Of a DNA stretch of 64,000 nt, positions 9,009 to 17,684 are shown piece by piece. The translations under genes were made by a program, and so were the position numbers. The DNA is from DATMER01 sp035536935 (GTDB lineage: Bacteria; Acidobacteriota; Thermoanaerobaculia; Multivoradales; UBA5704): NCBI GenBank assembly GCA_035536935.1, contig DATLNC010000265.1, forward strand, positions 3,073 to 67,072, in the 5' to 3' direction. The notes below the pieces were generated by a model, which saw only the letters and a list, made by a program, of their open reading frames with translations, searched no databases and was not told the origin of the DNA. Position 1 is the stretch's first letter; each line of letters starts with the position of its first letter.

Positions 9009-10798
9009 AGGACCTCCTCGTCGGGCGTGCCCGGCACGCGGCGGAGGAGCACGGCGTCGTGGTCCAGGGAGTAGATCGTCAGCTCGCCGTGCACCGTGAC
9101 CCACGCGATCCAGGGCGCACCCGCGCAGGCCGCGGCGTGCCGGATCTCCGCGGAAGCCGCGGGCAGGCGGCGGGTCCCGCCCAGGCTGGCGAGGAGGAGA
9201 GCGCGGCCGTCCCCTTCCAGGAGCAGAAGGCCGGGCTCGTGCCGCTCCCGGTTGCGCGCCACGCCCACGACCCGGGTGCCCTCGAACGGGACCAGCCAGG
9301 AGCGGTTGCGGCCGTAGATCTCCCAGGCGCCTCCCTGCTGCGCCACGGCCACCAGGCCGTGCTCGGGATGGCCGAGATGACCGCCGAAGCCGAAGAACGC
9401 GGGCGCTCCCTCGTCCGCCTCTTCCAGGACGCGGATCGTGCGCGGGGCGCCGGAGCCTGCGAGGGCCGCGGTGAGGCGGGCCGGGCCTCCGGGAGGCGCG
9501 GCCTCGACGAACGCCAGGTGGCCCGCCACGTAGGCCGCCGCCGACACCCGCGAGGCGAGCCGCAGCAGGTCGCCGTCCCAGACGCGGAAGAGCGTGCCCT
9601 CGGCGTCCAGGAGATAGGTGTAGATGCCGACCTGGAACAGAGGCTGGAGCGGGGCCCCGGCGCCTCCGACGCGGAAGGGGGCGTCCACGGGCGAACAGGG
9701 CACGCCCGGGGTGCCGCCGCCTCCGCGCTTCTTGCTGGCGTACGAGAGCGCGACGCCGCCGTCCGGCAGGCCGGTCGCGAGGATCATCTGGCCGTGGGCG
9801 AGCCCGACGGCGGCCGGCGGCTGGCCCGGCCAGGGGTCATAGAGCCGCGGCGCGCCGGCCGGCGACCGGGGGGAGTTGGGCACGGGGAAGGCGACGACGC
9901 CGCCCCCGGCGGCGCGGGCGAAGAGCTTGGAGCCGTTGGCCGCGAAGTGGAGCTCCGACGCCGGCACGAGCGCCGCTTCCAGTCGGTCCGGAGCGGCTGC
10001 CGCGGCCGAGAACGGGTCGCGCAGCAGGCGGGCGCAGGCGGCGTGATCGGGAAGCTCCAGGGTGATGGTCGGGGAGGGGACGCTCCCTGAAATACCACGG
10101 CGCACCCTCACCGCCACCCGGCGGGCCTCGGGATCGAGCACGTCCCAGACCTGCAGGACGGAGGCGCCGCGGGTGCCCGGCACCGCGGAGAGCCGCGGCG
10201 GACCCACGAACCAGATGTCGTCGGCCTCGCGCCATCCGTGGAGGCGCTTGTGCCAGGCCGCGACCTGGCCATCGGTTGCCTCGTGAGGGGTGCGCGCCTG
10301 GAGCAGGCGCTGGATGCCCGCCTCGGTGACCTTCTCGAACAGTGGAGCGTCCGGCTCCTGAAGGATGCCCCAGGCGAAACGGACGCCCGCGGCCTCGGCC
10401 CGGCGCGAGAGGACGATCAGCGCCGCGAGCTGGGCGATGCGCGGCGAGCCGAGCTGGTTCGGTCCGGCGTCGAACACCGCGGCCGACACGCGCGAGGCGG
10501 CAGGTACCGGCCGCGCCTGGTGCAGGAACAGGTGCTCACCCTCCGCGGCGCGGCGTACGAACTCCTCGGGTGCCTCCTCGGCGAGCAGCCACTCCGAAGT
10601 GAGGAGCCGCTCGTAGGAGCCGCGCCGCGTCAGGCCATCGAAGCCGTCGGGCTCGCCGTCCGCCTGGAGCCGCTTCACCTGGAGCGGGCCGACTGCGAAG
10701 GAAAGCCGGTGGAGGACGGGGCCCAGAGACACGGCGACGTCGCGCGGGAAGATGCCCAGGTGCGGAGCCCAGTGGGCGAGGGCGCGCGGCAGGTCCAT
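9005..10798 (-). CDS. Beta-propeller protein with probable degenerate vWA domain, ternary system
   Basis: 597 residues starting MDLPRALAHWAP at ATG 10798, which overlaps the preceding stop as TGATG; the gene ends in the GTGA overlap with the next. Residues ~85-200 contain alternating hydrophobic strands and helices (RVSAAVFDAGPN, ALIVLSRRAEAAGVRFAWGI, ADDIWFVGPPRL) that look like a vWA Rossmann fold. The metal-binding DxSxS site is replaced by DAGPN, so metal-dependent ligand binding is doubtful. The C-terminal ~370 residues are a beta-propeller with repeats such as LFRVWDGDLLRLASRV and ending YSLDHDAVLLRRVPG. In MoxR-vWA systems the vWA partner works with the AAA+ ring on target proteins. 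The assignment rests on gene order and fold impression. Confidence 0.5.
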   Translation of the reverse strand: MDLPRALAHWAPHLGIFPRDVAVSLGPVLHRLSFAVGPLQVKRLQADGEPDGFDGLTRRGSYERLLTSEWLLAEEAPEEFVRRAAEGEHLFLHQARPVPAASRVSAAVFDAGPNQLGSPRIAQLAALIVLSRRAEAAGVRFAWGILQEPDAPLFEKVTEAGIQRLLQARTPHEATDGQVAAWHKRLHGWREADDIWFVGPPRLSAVPGTRGASVLQVWDVLDPEARRVAVRVRRGISGSVPSPTITLELPDHAACARLLRDPFSAAAAAPDRLEAALVPASELHFAANGSKLFARAAGGGVVAFPVPNSPRSPAGAPRLYDPWPGQPPAAVGLAHGQMILATGLPDGGVALSYASKKRGGGGTPGVPCSPVDAPFRVGGAGAPLQPLFQVGIYTYLLDAEGTLFRVWDGDLLRLASRVSAAAYVAGHLAFVEAAPPGGPARLTAALAGSGAPRTIRVLEEADEGAPAFFGFGGHLGHPEHGLVAVAQQGGAWEIYGRNRSWLVPFEGTRVVGVARNRERHEPGLLLLEGDGRALLLASLGGTRRLPAASAEIRHAAACAGAPWIAWVTVHGELTIYSLDHDAVLLRRVPGTPDEEVL

Positions 10799-11238
10799 CA
10801 GGGCTTCTCCTGCAGCAGGGAGCTGAGACGGCGGCGGATCAGGGGGCGCGCCTCCAGGACCGAGGCGAGGAACGGCGGATCGAGGAGGACCGCGAGAGGA
10901 GGCTCGGCCTTCGAGTGTCCGGCGCGGAGGACGAGGGCGCGCTCGAGCAACGGCAGCGGCACCGTGGGCTCGCGGTTCGTGGGCAAGAGGAGGGACGGGG
11001 CGCGTGCGTCGCGGCCGAGGTATGCCGCGCCTTCGACCCAGGGGAGCAAGGCGGAGTCGCCGAGCACCAGGATCAGGTCGTGCCCAGCGACGCCAGTCAG
11101 TCGGGCGAGGTCCTCGTCGCTGCGCGCGAGCAGCCGGCGGGCGAGGGCCCGCGCCGCTTCTCCCCTTGCCGCCATTCCGACCGGCTCGAGCGGCGCCGAA
11201 CGCGGGCGCCACGCGATGGGGACCAGCTCGTCGTTCAT
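10798..11238 (-). CDS. Small protein of the MoxR-propeller operon
   Basis: 146 residues from ATG 11238, translationally coupled to the MoxR stop through ATGA. The protein is soluble and rich in Leu, Arg and Ala, with alternating helices and strands (MNDELVPIAWRPRSAPLEPV, HDLILVLGDSALLPWVEG). I recognise no catalytic motif. Its fixed place between MoxR and the propeller genes suggests one of the small bpX-type partner domains of ternary systems, possibly bridging ATPase and propeller proteins. That role is inferred from position only. Confidence 0.5.
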   Translation of the reverse strand: MNDELVPIAWRPRSAPLEPVGMAARGEAARALARRLLARSDEDLARLTGVAGHDLILVLGDSALLPWVEGAAYLGRDARAPSLLLPTNREPTVPLPLLERALVLRAGHSKAEPPLAVLLDPPFLASVLEARPLIRRRLSSLLQEKP

Positions 11239-12491
11239 GAGCTCCTGACGGCCTTCAGCTCGGGTCCTTCGGAAATGACGGGGCCTGCGCGCAGTGCCTC
11301 CACGATGCGCTTTCGCACTTCGACCAGCTCGGGCGGCAAGGTTTCGGGCGCAAAGCCGGCGTCGATCTCGCGGGCGATGCCTTCGAGACGGAGCAGCCAG
11401 TCCTCCAACTCCTCGTCGTCCCCGGGCTGCTCGCGCAAGGCGTCGCGACCGGCGGCGGCGATGCGGGAAGCGCGCGCCAGGGGTCCGAGGGAGGCCTCCT
11501 CGGCAGCGGCCGGCAGCGTGGAGTTCTCGGTCCGGGCCAGGACCTCGCCCAGGCACTCCCGGGCGAGCGCCTGCTGCTCGCGGGTGGGCACGGCGAGCAC
11601 CAGCGGCCAGAGGACGGCATCCGTGGCCCGCGAGCGGCCGGCGAGAGCGGCGGCCGCGGCGACCAGCCCCTGGACGCGGACGGCCCGGCGGTCCGAGAGC
11701 ACGATCCCGGCGCCGCGCAGCAGGCGGATGGCGTGGGCAAGGTGGGGCCGCACGCGGGCGAGGTCGGCCTGGCGGGCCGCGGCGGTCAGCGTGTCGAGAT
11801 CGGTGAGGCTGGCGGGCTGGAAGTCGGGAGCCTCGTCGTGGTCCAGGCCCCAGCCTGCTTCGAGAAGCTCTTCCAGCCGCGGATCGGGGACGGGGTCCAC
11901 GAACACACGCACGAGGAAGCGATCCGAGAAGGCGGCGAGGGAATCGTCCTCGGGCAGGGCGTTCGAGGCGCCGACGCAGACACGCAGCGGACAGCGCACC
12001 AGCGTATGACCGCGGCGGAACACGCGCTCGTTCAGGATACCCAGCAAAGTGTTGAGGATCGCGGTGGAGCCCTTGAAGACCTCGTCGAGGAAGGCGAGCT
12101 CGGCTTCGGGGAGCATGCCGGAGGTCTCGGTCTCGACGAAGCCCTCCTTGAGGCGGCGCAGGTCGATGGGCCCGAAGATCTCGCTGGGCTCGGTGAAGCG
12201 GCCGAGGAGGTACTCGAAGAGGCGGGCGTCGACGGCGCGGGCGATGCGGCGCACGGCCTCGCTCTTGGCAGTACCAGGAGGGCCGATGACGAGCACGTGC
12301 TCGCCGGCCACGGCCGCGAGGGCGATGAGCTCGGCGAGCGCCTCGCGCTCCACGAGCCCGCGGGTAGCGCCGGAAAGCGCGATCCGCAACGCGGCGGCGG
12401 CGTCGGTGAGGGGCTTCGTCATGGGCGGAGCTTCAGAGGGACCATGGTATGCCAGGTCCGGCCGCTCGGCAATGAAGGGTTCGCGCGACAT
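11235..12491 (-). CDS. MoxR-family AAA+ ATPase
   Basis: MoxR-type AAA+ ATPase of up to 418 residues. Walker A is GPPGTAKSEAV, followed by LLGRFTEPSEIFGP (typical MoxR), Walker B LAFLDEVFKGSTAILN, sensor ASNALPEDDSLAAFSDRF and a C-terminal lid with a long helical region. MoxR proteins act as chaperone-like remodelers with vWA partners. Two starts are possible. ATG 12491 has GGAG 11 nt upstream and is used here. ATG 12422 (MTKPLTDAAAALR) lies closer to the conserved domain but has no ribosome site. It is the first gene of a four-gene operon with 1-4 bp overlaps, so the subunits are probably made in fixed ratio. Confidence 0.85.
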   Translation of the reverse strand: MSREPFIAERPDLAYHGPSEAPPMTKPLTDAAAALRIALSGATRGLVEREALAELIALAAVAGEHVLVIGPPGTAKSEAVRRIARAVDARLFEYLLGRFTEPSEIFGPIDLRRLKEGFVETETSGMLPEAELAFLDEVFKGSTAILNTLLGILNERVFRRGHTLVRCPLRVCVGASNALPEDDSLAAFSDRFLVRVFVDPVPDPRLEELLEAGWGLDHDEAPDFQPASLTDLDTLTAAARQADLARVRPHLAHAIRLLRGAGIVLSDRRAVRVQGLVAAAAALAGRSRATDAVLWPLVLAVPTREQQALARECLGEVLARTENSTLPAAAEEASLGPLARASRIAAAGRDALREQPGDDEELEDWLLRLEGIAREIDAGFAPETLPPELVEVRKRIVEALRAGPVISEGPELKAVRSS

Positions 12492-12763
12492 ACTGCGTCA
12501 AGCTCCTACTTATAAGTGTCCGCAAGGGGGGCTCCGATGGACAACCAAATCGCAATTCGTTGCAAATCAACACTTTGTGCGCATCGGCTTGGCAGGAGCG
12601 CGCGGCCGCTGCCCCGGTTCTGAGCGGGGGTCAAGCGCGGGGCGAGCTGTGCCCGCTGGTGTATTCTCATCTTTAATAGCAACCAACCAGAGCGGGCGGA
12701 TGGGAAAGGCTTATCTGCGTCCGTCTATGGGACGGACGAGACGGTTTTTCTGCGGAGGAAATC
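12492..12763. promoter_or_regulatory. Divergent control region between MoxR operon and an unknown gene pair
   Basis: A 272-bp non-coding region between divergent transcription units, clearly AT-richer than its surroundings. About 15-24 bp upstream of the MoxR start lies the 10-bp perfect palindrome acttataagt (about 12509-12518), a candidate -10 or operator for the minus-strand operon. On the plus strand the next gene has GGAGGAAATC immediately before its ATG. No clear -35/-10 pair could be fixed. Confidence 0.45.
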
Positions 12764-13219
12764 ATGGATGAGCCTTTTGCGAATTCCGAGGTGCCGGTCA
12801 ACAGCACGTTGAAGGTCAAGGTCTCGGGGACGGGCAGCGCGAGCCAGCAGTTCTTCGTGGCGCACGGCTCCTGGGAGCGCCCGGACCGCAGCCGCGAGGA
12901 GTGGATGGACACGGAGCTGCGCGCCGGCCTCAGCCGGCCGCTGGCGGCGACGGGCGGCTATCTCGGCCGCCTCGACCTGCACTTCTTCAAGAAGTCCACG
13001 GCCCGCCTCCAGATGGAGGTCGTGGACTCCGCCGGCAAGGTGGTGGACACCTACGACCAGTCCATCACCCAGGCGAGCGACTTCGACCGCACCTTCATCC
13101 TCCTGGTCGTGCGGCCCGTGGCCGGCGCGGCGCCGGTCCTGGCCATGGCTCCCGCACCGGCGAAGAAGCCTGCGAAAAAGCCTGCGAAGAAGGCCGCGAA
13201 GAAAGGGGGCGGCAAGTGA
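12764..13219 (+). CDS. Unknown protein with lysine/alanine/proline-rich tail
   Basis: 151 residues with a strong GGAGG site 5 nt before ATG. The body looks like a small beta-sandwich (NSTLKVKVSGTGSASQQFFV, LGRLDLHFFKKSTARLQMEV), and the last 22 residues are a K-P-A/K-K-A repeat tail like those of histone-H1-like and many high-GC proteins. There is no signal peptide. The stop overlaps the next gene's start as GTGA, so the two are a coupled pair, transcribed away from the MoxR operon. I do not recognise the family. The basic tail could bind nucleic acid or a polyanionic surface. Confidence 0.7.
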   Translation: MDEPFANSEVPVNSTLKVKVSGTGSASQQFFVAHGSWERPDRSREEWMDTELRAGLSRPLAATGGYLGRLDLHFFKKSTARLQMEVVDSAGKVVDTYDQSITQASDFDRTFILLVVRPVAGAAPVLAMAPAPAKKPAKKPAKKAAKKGGGK

Positions 13220-14652
13220 GGCGCGCCGCTCTGATGCTGCTGCTGTTTGCGCTGGGCCTCGCGGGTCGGGTGGCCGCCCAGGTCGAGTGCCTGGGGACGG
13301 ACACGCCGGAGGAGTGCTGGACCCGGGAGTTCCGCGAGGCCGGAGTGTCCAAGGCGATCGTCGACGAGGAGGAGAAGGAGGCTACCAAGGACGAGGCCGA
13401 GGATCTCAAGGACGAGCCCACGGGCGTGCAGACCGTGGGGGCGAACCTGGCCTCGAACACCACGGACTTCCTGCCGCTCCTCGCCCTGACCGGCCTGCTC
13501 GGCGATGTGCAGGAGGGGGACACGGTGGGGACCTACGCGCTCGACCTCAACTTCCTCATTCCCGGGTTCACCAAGGACCACAACTCGAAGCTCCAAGCGA
13601 TCGTCAACAGCCAGCCGGCCGTGGCGGACGGGATCAAGAGCCAGCTTCCGGAGGATGAGCGCGACGACCTCGTCGGCAGGATCGAGGAGGGGCTCGGCGA
13701 CCTGTCCGACTACGCGGTCAGCTACACGTTCAACTGGATGGACGGCCGGCACGGCCGCGGTTTCGAGCAGTACCGGAACCGCGTCTCCGCCCTGATCTCC
13801 TCCGTCTCCGCGCGGTTCGAGGTGCCTGAGGAAGGCTTCACCCGCATGGTGCTCGAGTTCGTGACGGCCCACCCGGACTCGGGTTTCAGCAAGACCTTCG
13901 ACGAGATGGGTGCCGACGGGGCTACCTTGAAGGCCATGCTGGAGAAGGCCATCACCCAGGAGATCGAGCTGATCGGCGGTTATCGTGAGGCTCTGGCCGC
14001 TGCCGGGATCGACGATGTCGGAGACCTGATCGACAACCAGCCGCAGCTCACGTTCTCGGCTTTGAAGCGCTTCCGGGATCCTGTGGTGGGCAGCGACGAG
14101 ATCGCCGTCAAGGTCACCTACGAGTGGGGGTCCACGAACTTCAACAGCGTGATGTCCAGCGGCTGCCACAAGACGCTCGACGGGACGAGCCCCGATCTCG
14201 CCGTCCGCAGCGACTGTCTGGCCGAATTCACCAGGAACGTGGCCGCCAGCCGGACCGACATCGACCGGGGCCAGAAGCTCTCCTTCTCCGCCGAGTACGT
14301 CGACGTGGGCGAGGAGAAGTTCGACTTGCCGAACCTGGGGGTCACGGGCCTGACACTGAAGGGCGCGAAGAAGCTGATCGTCTTGGGCGGCTGGAGCCGG
14401 CAGTTCGCGCAGCGGGGCTCCGACGTGGAACCGATGCGGCTCGACTTCGTCGCCCGGTACGAGGACGTGAGCGACGACCCTCTGCGCCGCGACCGCGGCG
14501 TGGCCACGCTTACCGTGACCCGCCAGTTCGGCGACCTGGCCATCCCCTTCGGGATTGTCTACGCCAACCACGGCGAGTACCTGGGCGAGGTGGACGAGCA
14601 GCTCAGTGCCCACCTGGGGATCAAGTTCGATCTCGAAGGGGGCGGTGACTAG
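13216..14652 (+). CDS. Secreted protein of unknown function, partner of the preceding gene
   Basis: About 478 residues from GTG 13216 (GTGA overlap, purine-rich AAAGGGGGC site upstream). A clean signal peptide (MLLLFALGLAGRVAAQ) is followed by an acidic helical stretch (DEEEKEATKDEAEDLKDEP) and a long region of amphipathic strands ending in LGIKFDLEG. Even-spaced aromatic and charged strands in the C-terminal third (KLSFSAEYVDVG, MRLDFVARYEDV, AIPFGIVYANHGEYL) resemble an outer-membrane beta-barrel, though this is an impression. An internal part (SGCHKTLDGTSPDLAVRSDC) has two cysteines that could pair. The stop TAG shares CTAG with the convergent downstream gene. Confidence 0.7.
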   Translation: MRRAALMLLLFALGLAGRVAAQVECLGTDTPEECWTREFREAGVSKAIVDEEEKEATKDEAEDLKDEPTGVQTVGANLASNTTDFLPLLALTGLLGDVQEGDTVGTYALDLNFLIPGFTKDHNSKLQAIVNSQPAVADGIKSQLPEDERDDLVGRIEEGLGDLSDYAVSYTFNWMDGRHGRGFEQYRNRVSALISSVSARFEVPEEGFTRMVLEFVTAHPDSGFSKTFDEMGADGATLKAMLEKAITQEIELIGGYREALAAAGIDDVGDLIDNQPQLTFSALKRFRDPVVGSDEIAVKVTYEWGSTNFNSVMSSGCHKTLDGTSPDLAVRSDCLAEFTRNVAASRTDIDRGQKLSFSAEYVDVGEEKFDLPNLGVTGLTLKGAKKLIVLGGWSRQFAQRGSDVEPMRLDFVARYEDVSDDPLRRDRGVATLTVTRQFGDLAIPFGIVYANHGEYLGEVDEQLSAHLGIKFDLEGGGD

Positions 14653-15527
14653 CCCTGCGGCTCGTAGATCGTCGGCTTGCGCGGCAGGGCAGGCTGCGGC
14701 ACTTCCTCCGGGTGGGGGAGGATCTGCCGGAGGTAGGGCTCGATGCCCAGGCTCTGGTCCCAGTTCGGCGGATAGCCCAGGGAGACCTCCTCGAAGCGGA
14801 CGCCGTCCCGGCGGTAGCTGCCGCGGATGTGGAGGTGGCCGTAGATCACAGCCTCGGCCCGGTAGCGGACGTGCCAGTCCTCGGTGAGGCGGGTGCCGCA
14901 CCAGATGGAGAAGCGCGGGATGCGCGGCAGGATCGCCAGGTCCCGCCGCAGGGGGAAGTGGTTGATGATCACCAGCGGAGCGCGAGCCGCGGCCTCGGCC
15001 AGGCGCGGCTCGGTCGCCCGCACCCGCTGTTCGCACCAGTCCTGCCGGGATGGGTGCGGATCGGGGTGGAGGAGCACCTCGTCCGAGCAGAGGAGGTTCT
15101 CCTCCGCGGCCCAGGCGATGGCCCCCTCGACCGAATCGATCCCGTCCGGCCGGAAGGTGTAGTCGTAGAGCACGAAAGTCGGCGCCAGGATGCAGCTCGG
15201 ACCCCCGCCTGGCCAGGTTACGTACGGGTCCTCGGGTGTCAGCACCCCGAAATCGCGGCAGATCTGGACCTGCTTGCGGTACTTGGCCTCGCCGCGCAGG
15301 TCGTCCGTCCGGCTGGGGATGGTCCAGAGATCATGGTTGCCCGGTACCCAGAGGAGCCGGGCGAAGCGGCGGGTGAGGAGCGACAGGGCGAAGCGCAGAT
15401 GCTCCTCGGTCTCGCCCACGTCGCCGGCCAGGATCAGCCAGTCGTAGGGATGCGGACGCAGAGCCTGCAGGGCCTGCCGCGTCACCTCGTAGCGGAGGTG
15501 CAGGTCCGCCAGCGCATAGAGCTTCAT
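14649..15527 (-). CDS. Calcineurin-like metallophosphoesterase
   Basis: 292 residues beginning MKLYALADLHLRY at ATG 15527, which overlaps the previous stop as ATGA. Metal-binding motifs of the family are in order: ADLHLR, ILAGDVGE, VPGNHDLW, INHFPLRR, GHLHIRGS. These coordinate the di-metal centre that hydrolyses phosphodiesters or phosphomonoesters. There is no signal peptide, so it is cytoplasmic; the substrate is not predictable. It is the second gene of a coupled pair with the S51-like peptidase. Confidence 0.85.
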   Translation of the reverse strand: MKLYALADLHLRYEVTRQALQALRPHPYDWLILAGDVGETEEHLRFALSLLTRRFARLLWVPGNHDLWTIPSRTDDLRGEAKYRKQVQICRDFGVLTPEDPYVTWPGGGPSCILAPTFVLYDYTFRPDGIDSVEGAIAWAAEENLLCSDEVLLHPDPHPSRQDWCEQRVRATEPRLAEAAARAPLVIINHFPLRRDLAILPRIPRFSIWCGTRLTEDWHVRYRAEAVIYGHLHIRGSYRRDGVRFEEVSLGYPPNWDQSLGIEPYLRQILPHPEEVPQPALPRKPTIYEPQG

Positions 15528-16294
15528 CAGTTCGGAAGTCGACCCAGGAGCTCCTGCGTCTCCGGCGAGAAGGTCCCGCGCTCCTCCTCGGTGGCCTCCG
15601 CCACCTCCCCTGGGAGGAGCAGGGCCTGCCGGACCCCTTCGTCCGTCCGGCTCATCTCCACCAGAGAATGGCGGACCGGCTCGACGGAATGGTCCGGATG
15701 GTAGAGCGCGCCGCCGCCCGTTGGGATGCCGAAGCCCCGCGCGTTCTCGCCCGCCGCCGGCACGATCTGGCTCAGGCGGGACCAGCTCGGTTCGTCGTGG
15801 ACGTCGATGACGAAAGGCACCAGGCGGAAGGTGTCGAAGATCTTCTCGTCCTCGTTCCACCCCTTGAGACCGAGCTGCACCGCCCCGGCGGAGACGCCGA
15901 TCAGCAGGGACCCGCTGTAGTAGCGCTGCGTGATCGCGTCGCGCAGGCCGGTGCGCTCGAACACGTCCCATCCCCGCTCCACGTCGCCGCCGGCGAGGAG
16001 GATCAGGTCGGCCTGGTGGAGGAAGGACCGGTCCTCCGGTTGGGGATCCGAGGGGATCAGCCGGCAGTCACGGATGCCGATCTCCTCCATGGCGGCCTCG
16101 AAGAGCTGGTAGAACTCCGGCGCGTCTCCGTTGGAGGCGCCAAGGTAGGCGGCCTTGAAAGGGCGGGTATCCCCATCGGCGCCGTCGGCTTCCAGGAGCC
16201 GGCGGGCGCGGGCGAGGAACGGCTCGCCGTTCTCCTCGTGCCAGAAGAGGGGCTGGCTGTCGGCCAGCAGGAAGATTGGCTTTACATTCGACAT
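15527..16294 (-). CDS. Peptidase S51 / cyanophycinase-like protein
   Basis: About 255 residues from ATG 16294 (MSNVKPIFLLADSQPLFW); an ATG seven codons upstream is possible. The fold is that of class I glutamine-amidotransferase-like S51 peptidases: ADLILLAGGDVERGW and the nucleophile elbow IGVSAGAVQLG with Ser as catalytic residue, followed by a conserved PHxD-like segment (YHPDHSVEPV). Family members are dipeptidase E (Asp-X dipeptides) and cyanophycinase. No cyanophycin synthetase is in the window, so peptidase of unknown specificity is the safest call. Confidence 0.75.
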   Translation of the reverse strand: MSNVKPIFLLADSQPLFWHEENGEPFLARARRLLEADGADGDTRPFKAAYLGASNGDAPEFYQLFEAAMEEIGIRDCRLIPSDPQPEDRSFLHQADLILLAGGDVERGWDVFERTGLRDAITQRYYSGSLLIGVSAGAVQLGLKGWNEDEKIFDTFRLVPFVIDVHDEPSWSRLSQIVPAAGENARGFGIPTGGGALYHPDHSVEPVRHSLVEMSRTDEGVRQALLLPGEVAEATEEERGTFSPETQELLGRLPN

Positions 16295-16304
16295 GGCCGG
16301 TATC

Positions 16305-17666
16305 CTACTCGGCATAACCGAGAGCGCGAAGCCTGGCGGCGCTCTCCGGGTCGATCTGGGTGGCGAGCACCCGGTCCGAGGCGGTCAGACCCTTGGTAAC
16401 CGAGGCCATCCAGCCCCGTAGGTCGGCAGAGACGGACGCGGCCCGCACGCCCAGGCTCCGCATCTCCCTCGGGTCCCTGAGCAGGTCGAACAGCCAGCGC
16501 CGCTTTTCTCCAATCCGGAAGATCTCCTTCCGCGAGCCGGTGAGCACCGCCACCTCGAGCAGCCCCCTGGCGCGGGCGCTCTTGGCCTCTTGGGCTGAGA
16601 GGACGGCTCCCTTGTGGGCCTGGAACAACATCACCCGGTCGCGCGGCGGCTCCGCCCCGCGGATGAGGACCGGCGTCCAGTCATAGCCATGGAAGGTGCC
16701 CGGGATCGGCAGGCCCGCCAGGCCGAGCACGGTCGAGGCCACGTCGATGTTCAGCGCCGGCGCCTCCACGACCCCGGGCCGGACCTTGCCCGGCCAGATG
16801 AATCCCAGGGGGATGCGCAGCGTGGGCTCATAGAGATTGCGGCCATGCCCCCAGTAGGAATGCTCGCCCAGGCTCTCGCCATGATCGGCGGCGAAGACGA
16901 TCAGGGTGTTGGCCGCCAGCGACGGATCGCGCTCGATCGCCGCCAGCAATCGGCCGACCTGGTGGTCGGTGAAGGCCACCTCGGTGTCGTAGCGGTCCTG
17001 GCGTGAAACCTCCGCCTTTCCGACCTGAGGGCCAACCGTAATACCGAGCCGGCCGGCGAAATCCTCCTGCAGGCGGTAGGGGGCATGCGGCTCCACGTAG
17101 TGGACCCAGAGGAGGAACGGCTTCCGGTGGTCCTCTTGCTGCTCCTTCAACCAGGAGAGCGAGGCCTCGGTCAGGTCCTCGGCCGTGGCCTCCCCCTTGA
17201 ACATGCCGAACCAGCGCTTGCGGCTGAACACCTCGTCGTAGCGCTGGAAATGGTCGCCCAGGCCGGAGATGCCGTTGCGCAGGGTCCAGTTGCCCACGAA
17301 AGCGGCGGTGCGATAGCCGCGGCGGTCCAGCACGCGCGCGGCCGAGGTCGCGTCCGGCCGCAGGCGGAGGCCGTTGCGCGTGGCGCCGTGCTCGTGCGGA
17401 TGGAGCGAGGTGAACATCGAGCAGAGCGACGGATTGGTCAGCGGCTCGACCGTGCGCGCCTGGGTGAAGCGCACCCCCTGGGCAAGAAGGCGGTCCAGGT
17501 TCGGCGTGGTCGGCCGCCCATAGCCGTAGGCGGACAGCCGGTCGGCGCGCAGCGTGTCGATGGTGATGATCAGGACATTGGGGAAGCGCTGCGCGGGCTG
17601 GGCGTGTTGCGCCGGGGCGCTCGCGGGCAGGGCCAGGACGAGGCCGACCAAGAACAAGGGGATCAA
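16305..17666 (-). CDS. Secreted sulfatase / alkaline-phosphatase-superfamily hydrolase
   Basis: About 453 residues. No ATG or GTG exists in frame near the N-terminus; the best start is TTG 17666, giving the signal peptide MIPLFLVGLVLALPASAPAQ. Superfamily motifs: VLIITIDTLRADRLSAYGYG (metal ligand Asp), PNLDRLLAQGVRFTQA, the nucleophile loop LTNPSLCSMFTSLHPHEHG, FAADHGESLGEHSYWGHG (metal ligands D, H) and a C-terminal SAARLRALGY. The formylglycine position of sulfatases (C/S-x-P-x-R) appears as T-N-P-S-L, so a Thr nucleophile and phosphatase or phosphotransferase activity is as likely as sulfatase. Its start lies 18 bp from the divergent LOG gene. Confidence 0.75.
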   Translation of the reverse strand: MIPLFLVGLVLALPASAPAQHAQPAQRFPNVLIITIDTLRADRLSAYGYGRPTTPNLDRLLAQGVRFTQARTVEPLTNPSLCSMFTSLHPHEHGATRNGLRLRPDATSAARVLDRRGYRTAAFVGNWTLRNGISGLGDHFQRYDEVFSRKRWFGMFKGEATAEDLTEASLSWLKEQQEDHRKPFLLWVHYVEPHAPYRLQEDFAGRLGITVGPQVGKAEVSRQDRYDTEVAFTDHQVGRLLAAIERDPSLAANTLIVFAADHGESLGEHSYWGHGRNLYEPTLRIPLGFIWPGKVRPGVVEAPALNIDVASTVLGLAGLPIPGTFHGYDWTPVLIRGAEPPRDRVMLFQAHKGAVLSAQEAKSARARGLLEVAVLTGSRKEIFRIGEKRRWLFDLLRDPREMRSLGVRAASVSADLRGWMASVTKGLTASDRVLATQIDPESAARLRALGYAE

Positions 17667-17684
17667 TTTGCTAAGCTGAGCCGT

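Noticed and set aside
13146..13215. Histone H1-like DNA-binding protein from the K/P/A tail
   Set aside because: Only the tail is histone-like; the body looks beta-rich. Many high-GC proteins have such tails, including Ku and LigD linkers here.
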